64,000 bases of DNA from DAHUYF01 sp035623985 (GTDB taxonomy: Bacteria; Pseudomonadota; Alphaproteobacteria; ATCC43930; CGMCC-115725): contig DASPSJ010000114.1 of the NCBI GenBank assembly GCA_035623985.1, forward strand, positions 62,001 through 126,000, written 5' to 3'. Below are positions 28,207 to 35,972 of this stretch, piece after piece. Position numbers and translations under genes: made by a program. The notes below the pieces were generated by a model. That model had not been told where the DNA came from. It did no database searches and worked only from the letters and a program-made list of their open reading frames with translations. Position 1 is the first letter of the stretch. The number at the start of each line of letters is the position of its first letter.

Positions 28207-29250
28207 ATGAGCATCAGAATCGGCGTGGTCGGATTCGGCTACTGGGGGCCGAATCTTTTCCGCGCCTTCGCAAGCCATCCCGGCTACGAAGTGATCGCCG
28301 TCGCTGACCCACGCGGCGTCAATCGGGAGAAGGCGCGGCGCATCGACGGAAGGTTGCTGACTTTCGATGACGGAGCGGAGCTCATTGAAAGCGGCAAGAT
28401 CGACGCTGTGGCGATTGCGACGCCGGTCGCGACCCATCGAGAGCTTGCGGCTCGCGCGCTCCGCCGCGGAAAGCACGTCCTTGTCGAGAAGCCGCTCTGC
28501 ACGCGAGCCGAGGAGGGCGTCGAGCTTATCGAGCTTTCGAAGCGCCACGGTGCCGCGCTGCTCGTCGATCACGTCTACGTCTTCCATGACGCCGTGCGGA
28601 AGATGAAGGGGCTCAAAACCTCCGGCGCGCTCGGCGCGGTCTCCTATTATGACTCGCTTCGCGTCAATCTCGGCCTGTTTCAGCCGGACATGAATGTCCT
28701 GTGGGATCTGGCGCCGCACGATCTCTCGATCATTGATTATCTGTTCGAGGAGGAGCCGGTCCATATCGAGGCGACCGGCTATTCGCACGTCAATTCACAT
28801 CTTCCCGACATCGTCTATGTGACCGCGCATTATGCCTCGCGCATGATCGCTCACCTCAATTTGAGCTGGATGTCGCCGGTCAAGGTACGGCGGATCGCCA
28901 TCGGCGGCAGCCGACAGATGGTGGTGTGGGACGATCTCAATCCGGAAGAGCGACTCAAGATCTACAACAGCGGCATCGATGTCCGCCCCGAGGACGAGCG
29001 GAGCGCCATCGTCCCCACCTACAGGATCGGCGACATTTATTCGCCGCGGCTACAGGGGAACGAACCTCTTGCCCGGCTCGTCGATCATTTCGGCAGGGTC
29101 GTTTGCGACAACGAGCGCTCCGACGTCGACGGGGCGGCAGGACTACGCATCGTCCGCCAGCTCGAGGCCGCGCAGAAGGCGCTCGACGCGAGCCTCGACA
29201 AGGTGTCCGGCCGAAAGCCTTCCGCGCCCTTGCGGCCGCCCGCGTCATGA
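28207..29250 (+). CDS. Gfo/Idh/MocA family sugar oxidoreductase
   Basis: A 347-residue NAD(P)-dependent oxidoreductase. The Rossmann loop is IGVVGFGYWGPNLFRAFA, strand 4 VAIATPVATHRELA, and the catalytic-region motif HVLVEKPLCT contains the family EKP. HDLSIIDYLF provides the conserved active-site His. Homologues (WlbA, KijD10-like) oxidise the 3-position of nucleotide sugars before transamination, which fits the two aminotransferase genes nearby. An in-frame extension to 28177 is possible but the ATG at 28207 has GGTAGG before it. Confidence 0.88.
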   Translation: MSIRIGVVGFGYWGPNLFRAFASHPGYEVIAVADPRGVNREKARRIDGRLLTFDDGAELIESGKIDAVAIATPVATHRELAARALRRGKHVLVEKPLCTRAEEGVELIELSKRHGAALLVDHVYVFHDAVRKMKGLKTSGALGAVSYYDSLRVNLGLFQPDMNVLWDLAPHDLSIIDYLFEEEPVHIEATGYSHVNSHLPDIVYVTAHYASRMIAHLNLSWMSPVKVRRIAIGGSRQMVVWDDLNPEERLKIYNSGIDVRPEDERSAIVPTYRIGDIYSPRLQGNEPLARLVDHFGRVVCDNERSDVDGAAGLRIVRQLEAAQKALDASLDKVSGRKPSAPLRPPAS

Positions 29251-30236
29251 AGAAGCGGGCGCTGGTCACCGGCGGCGCCGGCTTCATCGGCAGCCATCTG
29301 GTGGACCGGCTCGTCGAGCGTGATCGTGCCGTCACCGTTCTGGACGACTTCAGCACCGGTCGGACCAAAAACCTTGCCGAGGCGCAACGACGCGGCGATG
29401 TGAGGATCATCGAGGGATCGGTGCTCGATCCCAAAGCCCTCGACGCGGCAATGACCGACATCGACCGCGTCTTTCATCTTGCCGTGCAATGTGTCCGGCG
29501 ATCGCTGAGGCGACCGGTCGAAAATCACGAGATCAACGCCACGGGTACTTTGCTGGCGCTCGAAGCAGCGCGACGGGCGGAGGTGGGCTGCTTCGTCTAC
29601 TGCTCATCCTCGGAAGTCTATGGGAATTGCGGCGGCGACCGCCTCAACGAGGAGTCGACGCAATGCGCGCCCGTCACGGTTTACGGCGCAGCGAAGCTTG
29701 CTGGAGAATATTATGCCAAGGCCTATTGGCAGACTTACGGCCTGCCGGTGGTCATCGTCCGTCCGTTCAATGCCTATGGTCCGCGCGAGCATGAGAGCGG
29801 CGATCTTGGCGAGGTCATTCCGCGATTCATCATCCGCCTGCTCAACCGCCTGCCGCCTGTCGTGTTCGGTTCCGGCGAGAATGGCAGGGATTTTACCTAC
29901 GTCACGGAGATCGCGCACGGTATTGCGCTTGCCGGCGATTGCGACGCGCTGCTGGGGCGCGTCGTCAATCTCGCTTATGGCAAGATGATTACGATCAGCG
30001 AATTGGCCGAGGCGGCCGCGCAGGTTTGCGGCTGTCCTGAAATCCGGCCACTGCACATCGAGGCCCGGCCGGGCGACGTCATGGCGCTCCGGGCCGACAT
30101 CAGCCTGGCGCACCGGCTTCTCGGCTTCCAAGCCGCGATCGATCTCCACGAGGGGCTATCCCGCTATCTCGCTTGGTTTCGCGCGCATCACAATGACGTC
30201 TCGGTCCTGCTCGAGGCGGAGCCGCGCAATTGGTAG
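29247..30236 (+). CDS. NAD-dependent epimerase/dehydratase (extended SDR)
   Basis: A 329-residue extended SDR enzyme, coupled to the preceding gene by ATGA. GGAGFIGSHLVDRL is the NAD-binding turn, CSSSEVYGN the active-site Ser strand, and VYGAAKLAGEYYA contains the YxxxK pair (Tyr-Gly-Ala-Ala-Lys). RPFNAYGPREHES and RDFTYVTEIA match UDP-glucose 4-epimerase or UDP-glucuronate decarboxylase-like proteins. It probably acts on the same nucleotide sugar as the neighbouring dehydrogenase and aminotransferase. Confidence 0.87.
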   Translation: MKKRALVTGGAGFIGSHLVDRLVERDRAVTVLDDFSTGRTKNLAEAQRRGDVRIIEGSVLDPKALDAAMTDIDRVFHLAVQCVRRSLRRPVENHEINATGTLLALEAARRAEVGCFVYCSSSEVYGNCGGDRLNEESTQCAPVTVYGAAKLAGEYYAKAYWQTYGLPVVIVRPFNAYGPREHESGDLGEVIPRFIIRLLNRLPPVVFGSGENGRDFTYVTEIAHGIALAGDCDALLGRVVNLAYGKMITISELAEAAAQVCGCPEIRPLHIEARPGDVMALRADISLAHRLLGFQAAIDLHEGLSRYLAWFRAHHNDVSVLLEAEPRNW

Positions 30237-31378
30237 AGCAGCCCTCCGACGGCGATCCCATCGCCTTCGCGCGCCCCTTCTTCGGAGAGGCCGAGGCGGA
30301 AGCCGCAGCCGACGTCGTGCGCAGCGCCTGGGTCGTCGGCGGGCCGCGCCTCCAGGAGTTCGAGCGCCGCTTCGCCGAACGCTGCGGCGCCGCCCACGCG
30401 GTTGGGGTGTCGAGTTGGACGACGGGCGCGTTCCTCGTGCTCCATGCCTGGGGCGTCGGCCCCGGCGACGAGGTCATCGTGCCGTCGCTCACCTTCATCG
30501 CCTCCGCCAATGTCATCCGCCATGCCGGCGCCACGCCGGTCTTCGCGGAGATCGATCCCTCGACGTTCAACATCGATCCGACCGATGCCGCAAAGAAGAT
30601 CACCGCACGGACGCGCGTGCTGATGCCCGTCGATCAGATCGGACTGCCGTGCGACATCGACGCGATCAACGCTTTGGCCCGGCGGCATGGATTGCGGGTG
30701 CTCGATGATGCCGCTTGCGCCTTCGCGGCACGCAACCGCGGCAGGCCCGTGGGCTCGCTCGCGGAGATTTCGGTGTTCAGTCTGCATGCCCGCAAGGTGA
30801 TTACCTGCGGCGAAGGCGGCATGATCGTCACCGATGACGCGGCCCTGGCGGAACGGCTGCGGTCGCTGCGCCATCAGGGCATGTCCTTGTCCGACTTTGC
30901 CCGGCGTGACATGCGTCCAACCGCGTTCGAGAGCTATCCGGAGATCGGCTACAATCATCGCATCACCGACATCCAGGCGGCGATCGGGTTGCGCCAGCTC
31001 GACCGCCTCGACGAGATCCTTAGGCTCCGGCGCGAGATCGCGCGGCGCTACACCGCGGCGCTGGCCGAGAATTCCGTGCTTGCGCCGCCTTATGTTCCGG
31101 ATGGGATCGAACCCAATTGGCAAAGCTACCAGGTAACCCTCCGCCGTGACGCGAAGCTGTCGCGCAATGCGGCAATGGACCGGCTTTTCGACCTTGGCAT
31201 TCCGACGCGGCGAGGGGTCATGGCGTCCCACCTGGAGCCGCCCTATCGCGGCGAAGGCGTGGTGCTGCCTGTCACGGAAGCGGTCGCGGCTTCGACGCTA
31301 CAGCTACCGATGCATGCCGGCCTCACGCCATCGCAGCAGTCGCGCGTCATCGAGGCGCTGCGGAGCCTAGAGCGGTGA
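30230..31378 (+). CDS. DegT/DnrJ/EryC1 PLP aminotransferase
   Basis: A 382-residue sugar aminotransferase. The start is a TTG at 30230, overlapping the previous stop by 7 bp; no better start lies near. VGVSSWTTGAFLVLHAWGVG binds the PLP phosphate, VLDDAACAFAA carries the pyridine-nitrogen Asp, and the Schiff-base Lys is in SLHARKVITCGEGGM. YNHRITDIQAAIGLRQLD is the C-terminal signature. It makes an amino sugar nucleotide, probably from the keto-sugar produced by the Gfo/Idh/MocA enzyme two genes upstream. Confidence 0.9.
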   Translation: MVEQPSDGDPIAFARPFFGEAEAEAAADVVRSAWVVGGPRLQEFERRFAERCGAAHAVGVSSWTTGAFLVLHAWGVGPGDEVIVPSLTFIASANVIRHAGATPVFAEIDPSTFNIDPTDAAKKITARTRVLMPVDQIGLPCDIDAINALARRHGLRVLDDAACAFAARNRGRPVGSLAEISVFSLHARKVITCGEGGMIVTDDAALAERLRSLRHQGMSLSDFARRDMRPTAFESYPEIGYNHRITDIQAAIGLRQLDRLDEILRLRREIARRYTAALAENSVLAPPYVPDGIEPNWQSYQVTLRRDAKLSRNAAMDRLFDLGIPTRRGVMASHLEPPYRGEGVVLPVTEAVAASTLQLPMHAGLTPSQQSRVIEALRSLER

Positions 31379-32328
31379 ACAATCGCTCCCGCGTTCTGCA
31401 AGCGCTTGGTCTGCTCTTCAGGCTCGTGGTCACGGCGCTGGCGTCTTTCGTCATTCTCCGGCGATTCGGCGCATCCCGCATGATCGAGATCGCATGGCGC
31501 GCCGATCTTCCGTGGCTGGCGGCGGCCATGGTGCTCGCCAGTATCCAAGTCGTCCTGTCGGCGAAGCGCTGGCAGATCCTCTGTGAGTTGTTCATCAGAT
31601 CCCGTCCCAGCCTCTGGCGGATGATCCATTTGAGCGGGCAGAGCCTCCTCTTCGGCCAGCTTCTTCCCTCGAGCGTCGGCCAGGACGTGATCCGTGCCGG
31701 CGCGCTTGCGCGTGATGGCGGGCTGTTGGCGGCAGCGCGTTCGGTTATTTGCGATAGGTTGGTAGGGCTTCTGGCGCTCCTGCTCATCGTGGCGGCGACG
31801 TTGCCGCTTTTTGCGCTCAAGGCCGGCGAGACCTCGGCGCTCGCCGGCCTTGCTGCGGTCTCGTTTGGCGGACTCGCCGCTTTTGGCATGTTGGCACTCT
31901 CTCCCGGATGGTTCGCAAGGCTCCCGCTGGTCGGCCATGGCTTGGCGGTGGCGAGCGCCGATTTCCACAGCGCGCTCACCATCCGCGGAGTCGGTCTCGG
32001 AACAGTCATGCTGTCGATCGCGGTCCATTTACTTGGCGTGGGACTGTTCGCCGCGATCGTCCGCGGCATCCATGCGGACATTTCACCGTTCGATTGCCTG
32101 GTGATCCTGCCCGCGGCAGTGCTGGCGGCGTCGATCCCGATCTCGCTCGGCGGCTGGGGGGTGAGGGAGGCCGTCATTGCGTCGGGATTTGCCCTGATCG
32201 GCGCCGACGCCGCGGGTGGAGCTACGGCGTCGATCCTCTATGGATTGACGAGCCCGTTGTGCGGCTTGATAGCGGAGATGCTTGGCTTGCTGATTCGGCC
32301 GGGCCCGATGCAACGAACGACCGGATAA
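31375..32328 (+). CDS. lysylphosphatidylglycerol synthase-type flippase-like membrane protein
   Basis: A 317-residue polytopic protein (GTG start overlapping the previous stop, GTGA). It has about eight hydrophobic segments and the family motifs: SLWRMIHLSGQSLLFGQLLP, SSVGQDVIRAGALAR and VICDRLVGLLALL, then PISLGGWGVREA. This UPF0104/LPG_synthase_TM family includes the flippase half of MprF and many proteins of polysaccharide clusters with suspected lipid-linked substrate translocation. It ends the rightward operon and converges on the second aminotransferase gene. Confidence 0.8.
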   Translation: MNNRSRVLQALGLLFRLVVTALASFVILRRFGASRMIEIAWRADLPWLAAAMVLASIQVVLSAKRWQILCELFIRSRPSLWRMIHLSGQSLLFGQLLPSSVGQDVIRAGALARDGGLLAAARSVICDRLVGLLALLLIVAATLPLFALKAGETSALAGLAAVSFGGLAAFGMLALSPGWFARLPLVGHGLAVASADFHSALTIRGVGLGTVMLSIAVHLLGVGLFAAIVRGIHADISPFDCLVILPAAVLAASIPISLGGWGVREAVIASGFALIGADAAGGATASILYGLTSPLCGLIAEMLGLLIRPGPMQRTTG

Positions 32329-32341
32329 GACCGGTGACTCA

Positions 32342-33469
32342 CTATATCCGATAGAACGCGCGGACGGCTGCGATGACGCGGTCGACCTGCACCTCGGTCA
32401 TGCCGACGAAGATCGGCAGTGATAGACATTCCCGTGCGTTGCGCTCGGCCATTTCATAGCCGCTGGGGTCAAATGGCAAATGCGAGAGTGCCGGCTGCCG
32501 ATGCAGCGGTATCGGATAATGCAAACCCGTGTCGATGCCGCTCTCATCCAAATAAGCGCGCAACCGGTCGCGCTCGGGCGTATGCACGACGAAGAGGTGC
32601 CAGACATGGTCGCCATTGACGATCGCCGGAAGCCGAAGCGGCGTCGCTGCGAGTCCCGCGAGATAGCGCTGGGCGATACGCCGGCGCTCGTCGGTCCAGG
32701 CGGTGATCCGCGGCAGCTTGTGCAGGAGGATGAGCGCCTGGATCCCTTCCATGCGGTAGTTGAACCCAAGCTCCCCGTGAACGTAGCGCTCGGTCTGCGC
32801 GTGATGACGCAGTCGGCGGAGCCGTTGCGCCTGTTGCTCATCCGCGGTAGTGATGAGGCCGCCCTCGCCGGCGGCGCCGAGATTTTTGCCTGGGTAGAAG
32901 CTGAAGCATGCGAATGGACTGTGGCTTCCAAGCTTCCTCCCGCCGAAGAACGCGCCGATCGCCTGGGCTGCATCTTCGATGACGACAAGGCCGTGCGCGC
33001 GCGCAAACTCGCTCACCGCATCCATGTCTGCCGGCTGGCCATAAAGGTGAACAGGCATGATCGCGCGCGTCCTTGGTGTAAGCCGCCGCGCGGCGTCTGC
33101 CACGTCAATGGTCCAGCTTTCGGGATCGACGTCGCAAAGGATCGGAATGGCGCCGACATAGAGCACCGCCCAGGCCGTGGCGATGAAGGTGTTGGCCGGG
33201 AGGAGCACATGGTCACCCGCTCCGATTCCGGCGGCGATCAACGCCAGGTGAAGCGCCGATGTGCCCGAATTGACGCCGACAGCGTGCGGAACGGCAAGGT
33301 ATTCCGCCACCATCTTCTCGAACCTTTCGACCCAAGGCCCGAGGCAGAACGCGCTTTCGGCGAAGAGCTTGTCGAGGTCGGGCAGGGCCTCGGCTTGAAT
33401 TTGCCGCCATTGCAGGGAAAGATCGGCGAACGGCACCCGCTCGCTACGATCCCGGACGGGTTGGGTCAT
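32342..33469 (-). CDS. DegT/DnrJ/EryC1 PLP aminotransferase, second copy
   Basis: A 375-residue sugar aminotransferase different from the one at 30230. VGVNSGTSALHLALIAAGIG is the PLP phosphate loop, VIEDAAQAIGAFFGGRKLGS contains the conserved Asp and Gln, and the Schiff-base Lys is in SFYPGKNLGAAGEGGLI, the classic FdtB/QdtB/DesV-like form. The ATG at 33469 overlaps the stop of the upstream acyltransferase gene (ATGA), so the pair is coupled on the minus strand. The pair looks like an aminotransferase plus N-acyltransferase that build an N-acylated amino sugar, as in QdtB/QdtC. Confidence 0.92.
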   Translation of the reverse strand: MTQPVRDRSERVPFADLSLQWRQIQAEALPDLDKLFAESAFCLGPWVERFEKMVAEYLAVPHAVGVNSGTSALHLALIAAGIGAGDHVLLPANTFIATAWAVLYVGAIPILCDVDPESWTIDVADAARRLTPRTRAIMPVHLYGQPADMDAVSEFARAHGLVVIEDAAQAIGAFFGGRKLGSHSPFACFSFYPGKNLGAAGEGGLITTADEQQAQRLRRLRHHAQTERYVHGELGFNYRMEGIQALILLHKLPRITAWTDERRRIAQRYLAGLAATPLRLPAIVNGDHVWHLFVVHTPERDRLRAYLDESGIDTGLHYPIPLHRQPALSHLPFDPSGYEMAERNARECLSLPIFVGMTEVQVDRVIAAVRAFYRI

Positions 33470-33954
33470 GGAGCGTGCGGTCTTTCTCGGGCGTCGCCGA
33501 TGACCCGCGCCGGCGCGCCGGCGACGACGGCAAAGGCGGGAACGTCGCGCGTGACCACGGCGCCGGCGCCTACCATCGAGCCTTCGCCGATGGTCAGATT
33601 TGGGAGAATCGTCGCGTTGCTCCCGATGGACGCCCCACGTCCGACGCGGGTCGGAAGCACGACCCAATCCGCCTCGGTCTGCATGCCGCCCTCGGCGTTC
33701 GTTGCGCGCGGATAGAGGTCGTTCGTGAACATGACGCCGTGACCAATGAAGACCTCGTCGCCGATCTCGACGCCCTCGCAGAGGAAGCTGTGCGACGAGA
33801 TCTTGCACCGCCGGCCGATCTTCGCGCCTTTCTGAATTTCGACGAAGGCGCCGATCTTGGTTTCGTCGCCGATTTGACAACCATAGAGATTGACCAAATC
33901 TTCATGGAAGATGACGACGTCCCTACCGAGGATGACGGTCGATGCGATCGGCAC
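33466..33954 (-). CDS. left-handed beta-helix N-acyltransferase (FdtC/WbbJ-like)
   Basis: A 162-residue hexapeptide-repeat protein from a GTG at 33954; an ATG at 34086 would add 44 residues unlike the family. The repeats run from STVILGRDVVIF through CQIGDETKIGAFVEIQKGA and GEGVEIGD-type turns, with the catalytic-region His in ISSHSFLCEG and VFIGHGVMFTNDLYP, and TRVGRGASIGSNATILPNL near the end. Such trimeric enzymes acylate amino sugars of nucleotide sugars with acetyl-CoA. The coupled aminotransferase downstream is its likely partner. Confidence 0.85.
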   Translation of the reverse strand: MPIASTVILGRDVVIFHEDLVNLYGCQIGDETKIGAFVEIQKGAKIGRRCKISSHSFLCEGVEIGDEVFIGHGVMFTNDLYPRATNAEGGMQTEADWVVLPTRVGRGASIGSNATILPNLTIGEGSMVGAGAVVTRDVPAFAVVAGAPARVIGDARERPHAP

Positions 33955-34120
33955 GGCGGCGCCCTTGGGACGTTTCTTCCGTCTCGCAGTGTCATGCCCG
34001 TTCAGGGAAATCAGGGCAAAGCCCGACCACGACGCTGAAAAAGGCGGCTGAAAACTACCAAAGCCGTTCATTGCGAGGGTTGTCAAGTCCTAAACCATGC
34101 CCAAGACGGCGTCCCGGAGC

Positions 34121-34186
34121 GGCGCCACGCCGGGGATTGCGCTTGACGGGTGGGACGCCAGGGCTTAAGCCCCCGCCCGGTTCCGC
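34121..34186 (+). repeat. 66-bp direct repeat, copy 2
   Basis: This is the second copy of the element at 16925-16990, same orientation, differing only at position 7. It lies 29 bp upstream of the chosen start of the ABC-transporter permease gene, so it may also affect that gene's expression. Together the copies bound about 17.1 kb of DNA. Confidence 0.9.
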
Positions 34187-34215
34187 AGCGCCATGAAACG
34201 TTCCTGCCGCAGCAG

Positions 34216-35016
34216 ATGCTCCACCTGACCCGCGCCCAGGCTGTCAGAGCCAAGGACGATATTCTCGACAGCGTCTCCAGATGGCGGGTGTGGCATCTCC
34301 TCGCCTGGCAGGACGTCAGGCAGCGCTACCGCCGCTCCACCTTCGGCCCCTTCTGGCTGACCCTAAGCATGGGGGTCCAGATCCTCATCATGGGGGTGGT
34401 GGTTTCCTTGCTGTTCAGGCAGCCCTTCAATCGCTTCCTTCCCTACGTCGCCTTGGGCGTCATCTTCTGGAGCATGATTTCCGGCATCGTCAACGACGGG
34501 GCGATGTCCTTCGTCACCTCCACCACCTGGATTCTGCAGATCAATATGCCGTTCGGCATGTACGTCCTTCAGCGCCTCTGGTCGAATGTCATTGCAATGG
34601 GACACAATTTTGCGATCTTCGTCGTGCTTGCGGCCGTTTATCAGATCTACAATGCGACCTTTCTGATTTTCCTCGTCGGCCTGCCGCTGGTTCTGGTGTC
34701 GATCGCCTGGGCGCCGCTGTTGCTGGCGGTCGCCTCGACGCGGTTCAGGGATCTTCCGGCCATCGTGACGAACTCCTTCAACCTGCTTTTCTGGGTCACG
34801 CCGATCGCCTATCAGCCGGAGCAACTCGGGCAAAACCGGTTCATCGCCGATCTCAATCCATTGACCTATATGCTTGCGCTGCTTCGCGACCCATTGCTGG
34901 GACAGGTGCCCAGCGGCAGGGATTTTCTGGTGGTTGCCGCGACGGGTGTCGTCGGGTGGGCGATCGCCTTCCCGTTTTTCGCGCGTTTTCGCAGCCGGAT
35001 CGCATATTGGCTCTAG
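34216..35016 (+). CDS. wzm: polysaccharide ABC transporter permease (Wzm-like)
   Basis: A 266-residue ABC-2 type membrane protein with six hydrophobic segments. It shows the O-antigen exporter opening (VWHLLAWQDVRQRYRRSTFGPFW, amphipathic helix) and the later FNLLFWVTPIAYQPEQL and LNPLTYMLALLRDPLL blocks. It starts at an ATG at 34216; the frame runs upstream through the 66-bp repeat, but that part is not protein-like. With the ATPase encoded 82 bp downstream it forms the inner-membrane exporter for the finished, lipid-linked glycan. Confidence 0.9.
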   Translation: MLHLTRAQAVRAKDDILDSVSRWRVWHLLAWQDVRQRYRRSTFGPFWLTLSMGVQILIMGVVVSLLFRQPFNRFLPYVALGVIFWSMISGIVNDGAMSFVTSTTWILQINMPFGMYVLQRLWSNVIAMGHNFAIFVVLAAVYQIYNATFLIFLVGLPLVLVSIAWAPLLLAVASTRFRDLPAIVTNSFNLLFWVTPIAYQPEQLGQNRFIADLNPLTYMLALLRDPLLGQVPSGRDFLVVAATGVVGWAIAFPFFARFRSRIAYWL

Positions 35017-35098
35017 GGGAGGAAGAGGACGGGCAGCCGGCTAGGCGCCGACCTTTGCAGGGTACTGCCAGCGAAGCAAAATCGCCGAGACGACACCG

Positions 35099-35887
35099 AT
35101 GATCAGCATCGACGCCGAAGACCTTCACGTTGAATTTCCGCTCTATGGCCAGCGGTATCGCTCGCTGCGCAACTTCCTCGTTCCAAAGCCCTTTGGCGGC
35201 CGGCGGTCGACGCCGCCGGCCGTGGGCGGGGCCATCGAGGCCGAGCGCTCGGGCAAGGTCGTGATCAACGCGATCGATGGCCTGTCGTTTTCCTTGCGCG
35301 AGGGAGATCGCCTCGGCATCGTCGGCCACAATGGCGCGGGCAAGACGACGCTGCTGCGCGTGCTCGCCGGCGTCTATGAACCGGTGCGCGGCCGGTTGTC
35401 CGTGCGCGGCAAAGTGACGCCGATGTTCAGCCTGAACGACGGCATGGATCAGGATGCGACCGGCTATGAGAACATCTGGCTGCGCAGTGCCGTACTCGGC
35501 TTCAGCCGGGAGGCGACCGCCCGGCATATCGACGATATCGCGGCGTTTTCGGAGCTCGGCGAATACCTGGATATGCCGGTGCGCACCTATTCGAGCGGCA
35601 TGTTCGTGCGCCTGGGCTTCGCCATCGCGACGACGCTCGATCCGCAGATCCTGATCATGGACGAGATGATCGGCGCCGGCGACGCGGCCTTCGTCAGCCG
35701 GGCGGAGGCGCGCCTCAAGCGGATGGTCGAGCGCACCGGCATCATGGTGGTGGCGACCCACGCTTCCGGCATCGTCAAGACCTGGTGCAACAAGGCGATG
35801 CTTCTCAGCCACGGCAAGCTGGTCCATTTCGGCGATGTGGATGAGACGCTGGCGCGCTATGAAAAGCTTGCGGCTGCGGGCAGTTGA
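35099..35887 (+). CDS. wzt: polysaccharide ABC transporter ATPase (Wzt-like, no carbohydrate-binding tail)
   Basis: A 262-residue ABC ATPase. Walker A is GHNGAGKTT at residues 76-84, the signature YSSGM, Walker B ILIMDEMIGAGD, and the switch His in VVATHA. An N-terminal stretch (FPLYGQRYRSLRNFLVP) is usual for this KpsT/Wzt group. The protein stops at the ABC domain: there is no C-terminal carbohydrate-binding domain of the kind that reads the chain-end cap in E. coli O8/O9a. Export is therefore probably coupled to synthesis without cap recognition, or another protein reads the cap. Confidence 0.92.
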   Translation: MISIDAEDLHVEFPLYGQRYRSLRNFLVPKPFGGRRSTPPAVGGAIEAERSGKVVINAIDGLSFSLREGDRLGIVGHNGAGKTTLLRVLAGVYEPVRGRLSVRGKVTPMFSLNDGMDQDATGYENIWLRSAVLGFSREATARHIDDIAAFSELGEYLDMPVRTYSSGMFVRLGFAIATTLDPQILIMDEMIGAGDAAFVSRAEARLKRMVERTGIMVVATHASGIVKTWCNKAMLLSHGKLVHFGDVDETLARYEKLAAAGS

Positions 35888-35972
35888 TCGCTCGCGCAAG
35901 CGTCTCCGTCGCGGTGTCATGCTCGCGAGCGCCGATGAAGCACCGCGATGGAAGGAATGTGGCCGGCAGGCC

